Below, piece after piece: positions 1-5,180 of a stretch of DNA of 6,316 nucleotides. The notes under the pieces are model-generated. The model saw nothing but the letters and a program-made list of their open reading frames with translations, was not told the DNA's origin and made no database searches. Source of the stretch: Saprospiraceae bacterium. Its GTDB lineage: Bacteria > Bacteroidota > Bacteroidia > Chitinophagales > Saprospiraceae. Position 1 is the stretch's first letter. Each line of letters opens with the position of its first letter. Where the stretch lies: the NCBI GenBank assembly GCA_013002625.1, contig JABDJE010000006.1, positions 1-6,316 on the forward strand. The letters are read 5' to 3'. The position numbers were made by a program, and so were the translations under genes.

Positions 1-825
1 CGCAGATACATCATATGCAACGGCATATCGGATGAAGTATTCTCCGTGACCAGTACAGGATACGCCACAAGTTTTATTATTGGCATAAGTGCCTGCTCCG
101 ATTATCGGCGAGTCACCTATTCTGTTGAATTTTTTATTTGTCATTCCACCGGTTGAAGTACCTGCTACAATATTTCCGTTTTTATCCAGTGCTACAGCAC
201 CTACTGTACCGTATTTACTGTCCGCAAGCGCAGAGATATGAGCACCCATTGATTTTTCCTTTTCAAGGATACGTTGTAAGCTGTTCCATCGACGTTCGGT
301 TTTAAAATAACTTGGATCTATCGTATCAAGACCCTGACTTATTGCAAATGCTTCTGCCCCTGACCCAACCATCATAACATGATCTGATTTTGACATAACA
401 GCTTCTGCGGCAGTTATGGGGTTCTTGATTGTCTTAACGCCACCTATCGCACCAGCGTTAAGTGTAGCGCCATCCATAATGGATGCATCCATTTCGTTCT
501 CACCATCATGTGTAAATACCGAGCCTTTGCCAGCATTGAATAAGGGTGAATCTTCCATAAGCTTTATCGCAGCTATAACAGCGTCTTTGGCTTCCCCACC
601 CTGAGCAAGGATTTGGATGCCTTCATCCAGTGCAGCATTTAAAGCATTTGTATAAGCCTGTTCTTTTTCATCGGTCATATTATCGCGGGTAATTGTTCCC
701 GCACCACCATGGATTACAATAGCATAGGCCGCAGACTTTGATTCCGAAGATTGTTCTTGTGAAGACATATTTGTGCATTGAACTAAGAGGAGTAGACTCC
801 CAATGAATAAAAGTATCTTTGTCAT
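1..825 (-). CDS. iaaA: Isoaspartyl peptidase / plant-type L-asparaginase, lipoprotein form (partial, C-terminus outside window)
   Basis: The visible 275 residues belong to the Ntn-hydrolase asparaginase_2 family, which cleaves isoaspartyl dipeptides and L-asparagine after self-cleavage into alpha and beta subunits. Seen directly: IHGGAG near residues 38-43, FNAGKGS at 96-102, MDASIMDG at 112-119, the cleavage/nucleophile motif YGTVGAVALD with Thr207 as predicted nucleophile, substrate-loop motifs GTSTGGMTNK (222-231) and RIGDSPIIGAG (235-245), and CTGHGEYF (257-264). Thr225 and Thr258 sit where the family has its other active-site threonines. Residues 1-17 form a signal peptide ending in a lipobox-like LLVQC, so Cys17 is probably lipidated and the enzyme lies in the periplasm or on the outer membrane. 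The ATG at 825 is bounded by an in-frame TAA immediately upstream and preserves the signal peptide. No Shine-Dalgarno is visible. Transcribed divergently from miaA. Family assignment is firm; which substrate dominates is not deducible. Confidence 0.95.
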   Translation of the reverse strand, partial: MTKILLFIGSLLLLVQCTNMSSQEQSSESKSAAYAIVIHGGAGTITRDNMTDEKEQAYTNALNAALDEGIQILAQGGEAKDAVIAAIKLMEDSPLFNAGKGSVFTHDGENEMDASIMDGATLNAGAIGGVKTIKNPITAAEAVMSKSDHVMMVGSGAEAFAISQGLDTIDPSYFKTERRWNSLQRILEKEKSMGAHISALADSKYGTVGAVALDKNGNIVAGTSTGGMTNKKFNRIGDSPIIGAGTYANNKTCGVSCTGHGEYFIRYAVAYDVSA

Positions 826-870
826 TTAATTGATATTCTTGTTTGAGAAAGATAACCAATCGAGGATAGT

Positions 871-1773
871 ATGCCTAAAAGAGAGAAATATTTATTCGTA
901 ATCGCGGGTCCAACAGCGGTGGGCAAGACTAAAGTGGCACTGGAAATTGCCAATCATTTTGGGGCGCCTATCATTTCGGCGGATAGCCGTCAAATCTATA
1001 AGGAATTGGCAATTGGTACGGCCAAACCTACTCAACATGAAATTGAAAGTGGTCCCATTCATTTAGTGAATCATGTTTCAGTAACTGAAGATTACAGTGC
1101 GGGAAGATTTGAAAGAGAGGCCATCGAAAAAATCAACGAGATGCATAGTCAAAGCGACATCGCTGTTCTTTCAGGCGGCACCGGCTTGTATATAGACGCA
1201 GTGCTCTTTGGTCTGGATGATTTTCCAGAAGTAGGAAAAGAAGTTTTGATTACACTTGAAAATGAATTGGCCAATGATGGACCGGATGCCTTGAAAGCAG
1301 AATTGCAAGAAAAGGATCCTGACTATTTCGATATTGTTGATCCCAATAATTCGCGTCGGGTTTTAAGAGCATTAAGTGTGATACGTCAGACGGGTAAGAC
1401 TTTCAGTAGTTTCAGAAGAGATAAACCGAAAACAAGACCATTTAAAACAATGGCTGTCATACTTGAAAGACCGCGCGAACGATTATATGAACGCATCAAT
1501 CAGCGTGTTGATGATATGATTGCCAATGGACTTATTGAAGAGGTACAAGGATTGAAAAAATATGAAAATCTAAAAGCCTTGCAAACAGTTGGTTACCAGG
1601 AATTGTTTCCATACTTAGATGGGCAAATATCATTGGAGGAAGCGGTAGAAGAAATTAAGAAGTATTCCAGAAGATATGCCAAAAGGCAACTTACTTGGCT
1701 TAGGCGATATAAGTGGCCACGATTTAGTCCAACCGATCTAGATAAAATTATTAGATACTTTGAACAGCGATAA
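871..1773 (+). CDS. miaA: tRNA dimethylallyltransferase MiaA
   Basis: MiaA transfers the dimethylallyl group of DMAPP to N6 of A37 in tRNAs that read codons starting with U, the first step towards ms2i6A; it acts in the cytoplasm. All family landmarks are present in 300 residues, the usual length: P-loop GPTAVGKT (13-20), SADSRQIY (36-43) whose Asp38 matches the catalytic base, GTAKPT (49-54), SGGTGLY (101-107) with Thr104 in the conserved threonine position, NNSRRVLRALSV (159-170), ALQTVGYQEL (236-245) and the C-terminal RRYAKRQLTWLRR (267-279). The start is fixed by an in-frame stop at 853-855, with no other start codon between. A GAGGA stretch at 862-866, four bases before the ATG, is the only Shine-Dalgarno-like sequence among these genes. 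The next gene follows after 2 nt, so the two are almost certainly co-transcribed. No convincing promoter was seen in the 45-bp divergent gap. Confidence 0.98.
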   Translation: MPKREKYLFVIAGPTAVGKTKVALEIANHFGAPIISADSRQIYKELAIGTAKPTQHEIESGPIHLVNHVSVTEDYSAGRFEREAIEKINEMHSQSDIAVLSGGTGLYIDAVLFGLDDFPEVGKEVLITLENELANDGPDALKAELQEKDPDYFDIVDPNNSRRVLRALSVIRQTGKTFSSFRRDKPKTRPFKTMAVILERPRERLYERINQRVDDMIANGLIEEVQGLKKYENLKALQTVGYQELFPYLDGQISLEEAVEEIKKYSRRYAKRQLTWLRRYKWPRFSPTDLDKIIRYFEQR

Positions 1774-1775
1774 AT

Positions 1776-2201
1776 ATGATTTGGAAAATTGAACCTCATT
1801 TGGATGCGTTAAATGCATCAGGAAGAAATACTTTGGTAGAACAGCTTGACATCAAGTTCGTCGAAGTTGGAGATAATTATTTGAAAGCAAAGATGCCTGT
1901 CGATCACAGAACTGTACAACCAATGGGCTTGCTCCATGGGGGCGCCTCCGTTGCTCTGGCTGAAACAATGGGCTCAGTCGCTTCAACTCTGATGATAGAA
2001 GAATTTGGCAAGTATGTGCCAGTCGGCGTGGAAATTAATGCCAATCATTTGAGTTCAGCAAGGTCTGGTTATGTCATAGGAACAGTGTGGCCTATAAAAA
2101 TAGGTAGGCGTATGCATGTATGGAGAATTATCATTGAAGATGAATCTGGAAAACAGATTTGTGAGAGTCGCTTGACTACCATGGTTATTAAGAACAAATA
2201 A
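1776..2201 (+). CDS. menI: Hotdog-fold acyl-CoA thioesterase, YdiI/MenI type (probable 1,4-dihydroxy-2-naphthoyl-CoA hydrolase)
   Basis: A 141-residue single hotdog domain of the PaaI/4HBT group. It resembles E. coli YdiI (MenI) from end to end as I remember that sequence: an MIWK start, MPVDHRTVQPMGLLHGGAS at 40-58, LAETMGSVAS at 61-70, VGVEINANHLSSAR at 83-96, and a terminal SRLTTMV at 131-137. Gln48, His54 and Glu63 fall at the residue numbers known for the YdiI active site, Glu63 being the catalytic base or nucleophile. MenI hydrolyses DHNA-CoA to DHNA in menaquinone synthesis, which fits the menaquinone-based respiration of Bacteroidota, but YdiI-like enzymes are promiscuous towards aromatic acyl-CoAs and no other men gene is in the window, so the exact substrate is inferred. 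The ATG lies 2 nt after the miaA stop, with no Shine-Dalgarno of its own, consistent with translational coupling. No signal peptide; cytoplasmic. Confidence 0.88.
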   Translation: MIWKIEPHLDALNASGRNTLVEQLDIKFVEVGDNYLKAKMPVDHRTVQPMGLLHGGASVALAETMGSVASTLMIEEFGKYVPVGVEINANHLSSARSGYVIGTVWPIKIGRRMHVWRIIIEDESGKQICESRLTTMVIKNK

Positions 2202-2277
2202 TTTTGTCCTATGGGTGTCACCTCATCTGTTTAAATTTCCTTTTTAAGATTGTATTTTCACGGATCAAATTAATTAA
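2202..2277 (+). other. Intergenic gap before the secreted-protein gene
   Basis: A 76-bp AT-rich spacer separates the thioesterase gene from the secreted-protein gene. It holds a short odd-centred palindrome, GGTGTCACC at 2214-2222, followed some 10 bases later by T-rich sequence. This is too weak to call a terminator. TAAGATTG at 2245-2252 is one base off the TAnnTTTG element of Bacteroidota promoters but has no TTG at the expected upstream spacing. The last bases before the ATG are A/T-only with no Shine-Dalgarno, which is normal for this phylum. Confidence 0.4.
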
Positions 2278-4662
2278 ATGAAACATATTTTACTTCTATT
2301 CTTATTTCTTGGCAGTAGTTTATCGGCCCAAGACAATATAAATTTTGAACTCATTTCAAACTTTCCTCTGCCAGAAACGGGCAATGATATATGGGGATAT
2401 GTAGATGCTGAAGGGACTGAATACGCTATACTTGGCTCAGTGGAAGCAACCTATATAATTAGCCTTGAAGATCCTGCTAATCCAAGACAGGTCGCTGTCG
2501 TGCCAGGCACAACCTCGACATGGAGAGACATGAAGACCTTTCAGGAGCATTGTTATGTTACTACAGATGCAGGAGCTGATGGTTTGCTGATTATTGACAT
2601 GAGAGAAATCCGAACTGATTCAGTAGCATTTAAGTTCTGGCGCCCGGAATTAATTGTCAACACCGACACGGCTACCCTAGCAAGATGTCACAATATTTAT
2701 ATTGATGAATTCGGTTTTGCATATCTCGCAGGGTGCAGTATAAATGCGGACAGAAACGATAGAGGCGCGCTTATTTTAGACCTAAACCAAGATCCTTGGA
2801 ATCCTGTCTATGTTGGCGCAGAGACGCGTGCTTATGCACATGATTTATATGTACGTGACAATATCATGTATGCTTCCGAAATATATAATGGAGAAATGGG
2901 CGTATACGATGTAAGCGACAAGGCCAATCCTGTCTTTTTAGGATCAGCCCCTACATCATTTGATTTTACGCATAATATCTGGATCTCGGATGATGGAAAA
3001 TATGCATTTACTACAGATGAGAGAGGCAATGCCTTTGTAGATGCATTTGATATTACGGATTTCACAGACATGAAGAAGCTGGATAGTTACAGACCATTGG
3101 AAACAGAAGGAAGAGGCGTAATTCCACACAATACGCATTATTATGATGGTTATCTTGTAACCTCATGGTATACAGATGGTGTGGTCGTAATAGACGGATC
3201 AAGACCTAATAACATGGTAAAGGTAGGTGCTTACGATACTTATGAAGGTCCCGATGGTGGATTTTCCGGGTGTTGGGGTGCATATCCATTCCTGCCTTCT
3301 GGATTAGTGATTGCCAGTGATAGACAAACGGGCTTATACGTATTGAGACCTACTTATGACAGAGCTTGTTATCTGGAAGGTACAGTATCAGATGCAACAG
3401 ATGGTATGGCCATTAATGGAGCGCTTGTTGAAATAGAATCAGAGCAATTGGCATTTGATAATTCAGATGCCACCGGCGAATTTAAGACTGGCTTAGCGAC
3501 AAGTGGCACTTATAATGTTAAGGTTAGTCACCCAGATTACAAGACATTCAACGGAACAGTTGAACTAAATAACGGGGAGGTGACAGAGTTAAATGTACAA
3601 CTAGAGCGGCCATTGGAAATCAGTGTTGAAATAATGGTATTGGATGAGTTTACAGGTGACCCTGTTCCGCAAGCTCAAGTAAAATTTTACAATGCAGACA
3701 GAAATATATTAACCCAATCTGACTCTGATGGTATAGTTACATTAAATCTCTTCGATGAGTCCTATATCATTGTAGCCGGTTCTTGGGGATATCGGTATGC
3801 AACTGCTGAGATTAATCCTTTGGATAATACTTCAATGACTGTTGAATTACCTCAAGGGTATCAGGATGATTTTGCATTGGATTATGGTTGGACTGTGGAA
3901 GGAGATGCAGAGACTGGAAGCTGGGTAAGGGATATTCCTATCGGAACGCCTGCTTCAGGTGACCCTGACAACAACGCTAATCCAGGGAATGATGTAGAAG
4001 GTGATGTGGGTGAGCAATGTTATATTACCGGCAATGCTGGTGGTGGATCAGGCGATGATGATGTTGATAATGGTACTGTAATATTGAAATCACCACCCAT
4101 TGATATAGAGCCGTTAACACTTGGCGCAGCAAGTATTGACTTATTGTATAGCGTCTGGTTTTATAATGGCGGAGGGAATAATATGCCAAACGATACCTTG
4201 ACGGTAAAATTGGTCACAACTACTTCTGAAACTATTATTGATGAATATACCAGCAATACAGATGGATGGGTGGATGTCTCTATATCCGTAGATGATTTAA
4301 ACCTGGATAGTCCGGTCTTCCAGCTTGTCTTCGAAACTGCGGACAGACAAGGATCTGGACATATACTGGAAGCTGGGGTAGATGCATTTCAGCTGGTTTT
4401 TACAACTTCAGTTCAAGATGCTTCGATTTCAGAATTTGTCAAGATATATCCTAACCCATTTGAAGATGTCTTAACTATAGAAACAGAATCCAGTGAAATT
4501 GCTCAACTGAATATCTTCGATATGATGGGAAGACGTGTATTTACTGTAAATACAAGCGCAAATATTGAGAGAATATCAACGCAATTAGAAAGTGGAATAT
4601 ATTTATTACAGATTCAAACCATTGACAATCAGGAGGTTTCAAAGTTGATCATCAAGGAATAA
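2278..4662 (+). CDS. T9SS-secreted modular protein: choice-of-anchor-B/LVIVD beta-propeller with carboxypeptidase-like and jelly-roll-like modules
   Basis: A complete 794-residue protein predicted to be exported and released or anchored at the cell surface by type IX secretion. Residues 1-17 are a signal peptide (hydrophobic LLLFLFLG, then SLSA before Gln18, the typical Bacteroidota cleavage context). Residues about 37-358 form a repeat domain of the LVIVD / choice-of-anchor-B kind; I count seven blades with strands such as GLLIIDM, GALILDL, GVYDVSDKANPVFLG and GVVVIDG. Residues about 364-444 are a carboxypeptidase-regulatory-like module (YLEGTVSDATDG..., VEL..GEVTELNVQLERP). A second, more diverged one spans about 446-525. 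Residues about 529-709 look like a jelly-roll domain (DDFALDYGWTVEGD, a DDDVDNG acidic turn, SPPIDI). Residues about 718-794 are a T9SS type A sorting domain (VKIYPNPFEDVLTIE, LNIFDMMGRRVF, ESGIYLLQI, KLIIKE). Its molecular role is unknown; adhesion or surface ligand binding is a guess. It appears monocistronic. Confidence 0.93.
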   Translation: MKHILLLFLFLGSSLSAQDNINFELISNFPLPETGNDIWGYVDAEGTEYAILGSVEATYIISLEDPANPRQVAVVPGTTSTWRDMKTFQEHCYVTTDAGADGLLIIDMREIRTDSVAFKFWRPELIVNTDTATLARCHNIYIDEFGFAYLAGCSINADRNDRGALILDLNQDPWNPVYVGAETRAYAHDLYVRDNIMYASEIYNGEMGVYDVSDKANPVFLGSAPTSFDFTHNIWISDDGKYAFTTDERGNAFVDAFDITDFTDMKKLDSYRPLETEGRGVIPHNTHYYDGYLVTSWYTDGVVVIDGSRPNNMVKVGAYDTYEGPDGGFSGCWGAYPFLPSGLVIASDRQTGLYVLRPTYDRACYLEGTVSDATDGMAINGALVEIESEQLAFDNSDATGEFKTGLATSGTYNVKVSHPDYKTFNGTVELNNGEVTELNVQLERPLEISVEIMVLDEFTGDPVPQAQVKFYNADRNILTQSDSDGIVTLNLFDESYIIVAGSWGYRYATAEINPLDNTSMTVELPQGYQDDFALDYGWTVEGDAETGSWVRDIPIGTPASGDPDNNANPGNDVEGDVGEQCYITGNAGGGSGDDDVDNGTVILKSPPIDIEPLTLGAASIDLLYSVWFYNGGGNNMPNDTLTVKLVTTTSETIIDEYTSNTDGWVDVSISVDDLNLDSPVFQLVFETADRQGSGHILEAGVDAFQLVFTTSVQDASISEFVKIYPNPFEDVLTIETESSEIAQLNIFDMMGRRVFTVNTSANIERISTQLESGIYLLQIQTIDNQEVSKLIIKE

Positions 4663-4692
4663 AATATTTCTTTTAAAAGGGTACATTTTTTG

Positions 4693-4725
4693 TTTGCATA
4701 TAAATATTGAAAATATATATATTTG
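4693..4725 (+). promoter_or_regulatory. Bacteroidota-type promoter for tRNA-Glu
   Basis: TTTG at 4693-4696 and TATATTTG at 4718-4725 are separated by 21 nt. This matches the Bacteroidota housekeeping sigma consensus (TTTG or TTG at -33, TAnnTTTG at -7, spacing about 19-21). The element sits in a very AT-rich stretch and predicts a transcription start around 4729-4732, some 30 nt before the tRNA. It is the only exact match to this consensus that I found in the window. Start position is inferred. Confidence 0.78.
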
Positions 4726-4727
4726 CG

Positions 4728-4752
4728 TCGCTTTTGAAGTAAAGCGATTTTT
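4728..4752 (+). promoter_or_regulatory. Leader hairpin with U-tract at the 5' end of the tRNA transcript
   Basis: TCGCTTT (4728-4734) and AAAGCGA (4741-4747) pair perfectly as a 7-bp stem around a 6-nt loop, TGAAGT, and five T residues follow at 4748-4752. The shape is that of a small intrinsic terminator, but it lies directly at the predicted transcription start and ahead of the tRNA. It would be in the 5' leader that RNase P removes. Whether it stabilises the leader, causes pausing or attenuation, or does nothing cannot be told from sequence. Confidence 0.55.
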
Positions 4753-4762
4753 AAAAAATGCT

Positions 4763-4834
4763 GGCCCGTTCGTCTAGGGGTTAGGACGCCAGGTTTTCAT
4801 CCTGGTAGCAGGGGTTCGAATCCCCTACGGGCTG
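4763..4834 (+). tRNA. tRNA-Glu (anticodon UUC)
   Basis: A complete cloverleaf can be drawn. The acceptor stem is GGCCCGT (4763-4769) with ACGGGCT (4827-4833), including one G-U pair at the end, and the discriminator is G4834. The D-arm starts GTCT at 4772 and contains the AGGGGTTAGG loop. The anticodon stem is CCAGG/CCTGG (4789-4793 and 4801-4805) around the seven-base loop TTTTCAT, giving anticodon TTC at 4796-4798. The variable loop is four bases, and the T-arm is AGGGG-TTCGAAT-CCCCT (4810-4826). The opening TTCGTCTAG and the G discriminator resemble bacterial tRNA-Glu. The 3' CCA is not encoded (CAA follows the discriminator), so it must be added enzymatically. It serves translation and, if the organism uses the C5 pathway, haem precursor synthesis from Glu-tRNA. 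Confidence 0.97.
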
Positions 4835-4849
4835 CAAATTGAATAAGGC

Positions 4850-4890
4850 ATACCCTTGCATTTTCGTCGATGCAGGGGTATTTTTGTTTT
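4850..4890 (+). terminator. Rho-independent terminator of tRNA-Glu
   Basis: ATACCCTTGCA (4850-4860) pairs with TGCAGGGGTAT (4871-4881) as an 11-bp stem with a single G-U pair and a 10-nt loop. It runs straight into TTTTTGTTTT (4881-4890). It begins 16 nt after the tRNA, so the tRNA is a single-gene transcript. The opposite strand has no comparable T-run after the stem, so it is directional. Confidence 0.9.
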
Positions 4891-4912
4891 AGGACATTAT
4901 CATTGTCACTTG

Positions 4913-4995
4913 AATTAGGATTAAGTTTCAAACTTAATCCTAATCGTAAGTATGAAACCTAATCCTGATCGTAAGTTTCAAACTTAATCCTAATT
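4913..4995. repeat. 25-bp tandem repeats bounded by 16-bp inverted arms
   Basis: Three copies of a 25-bp unit start at 4922, 4947 and 4972. Copies 1 and 3 agree over their first 23 bases (TAAGTTTCAAACTTAATC and on); copy 2 differs at four of those positions. An inverted arm, AATTAGGATTAAGTTT (4913-4928), is the exact reverse complement of the last 16 bases of the cluster (4980-4995). It also pairs, over 15 bases, with the stretch directly after it (4930-4944). The 25-bp period is not a multiple of three and there are no spacers, so it is neither coding nor CRISPR. It lies in the gap between the tRNA-Glu terminator and the convergent DUF5916 gene. Function unknown. Confidence 0.9.
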
Positions 4996-5159
4996 TCCTT
5001 CTAAGTTGAATCCGCAGCCTGCTTCTGGTCCGTTTCTGAGTTAATCACCCTCCATCATAAAAGAACGTTTCGATCTTTAAGCCTCTTTAAAAACATTAAG
5101 CTCATGCAGATTTTAACAAGCGTTTTAGAATGATCAAAGAGAATCTTGTGTGTAAATAC
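4996..5159. other. Intergenic stretch with no recognised feature
   Basis: About 165 bp between the repeat cluster and the A-run next to the DUF5916 gene. I see no open frame of note, no exact TAnnTTTG promoter on either strand, no strong hairpin and no RNA family that I recognise. It is the meeting zone of two convergent transcription units. Confidence 0.5.
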
Positions 5160-5180
5160 AAAAAAAAAAGCAGGGGCTTA
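5160..5180 (-). terminator. Possible weak terminator of the DUF5916 gene
   Basis: On the minus strand the TAA stop runs into AAGCCCCTGCTT followed by ten T residues (the A-run at 5160-5169 on the plus strand). AAGC and GCTT can pair as a 4-bp stem around CCCT, overlapping the stop codon. The T-tract is excellent but the stem is marginal, so this is a tentative call. Confidence 0.35.

Noticed and set aside
416..604. Small plus-strand open frame of 62 codons
   Set aside because: It lies antisense inside the well-supported isoaspartyl peptidase gene and has no recognisable protein features.
826..870. Promoters in the divergent gap between the isoaspartyl peptidase gene and miaA
   Set aside because: TAttCTTG (834-841, plus) and TATCTTTC (847-854, minus) are each one base off TAnnTTTG, but neither has a TTG at the proper upstream distance, so they were not listed as features.
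4670..4691. Terminator after the 794-residue protein gene (CTTTTAAAAG followed by T-rich sequence)
   Set aside because: The palindrome is A/T-rich with no room for a loop, and the T-run lies six bases beyond it; too weak to call.
871..4834. A functional link between miaA and the tRNA gene in the same window
   Set aside because: MiaA needs A36-A37-A38 in the anticodon loop. This tRNA-Glu has C36-A37-U38, so it is not an expected substrate; the co-location looks incidental.
4913..4995. CRISPR array
   Set aside because: The copies are directly contiguous with a 25-bp period and no unique spacers, and no cas genes are visible.
4763..4995. Integration (att) site at the tRNA 3' end with the repeats as a mobile-element remnant
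   Set aside because: The tRNA 3' end is not duplicated anywhere in the window and no integrase or phage gene is present.
4808..5176. GCAGGGG occurs in the tRNA T-arm region, in the terminator stem and beside the DUF5916 stop codon
   Set aside because: Only seven to eight bases long, each copy is explained by its own structure (T-stem, terminator stem, end of gene), and flanking bases do not match.
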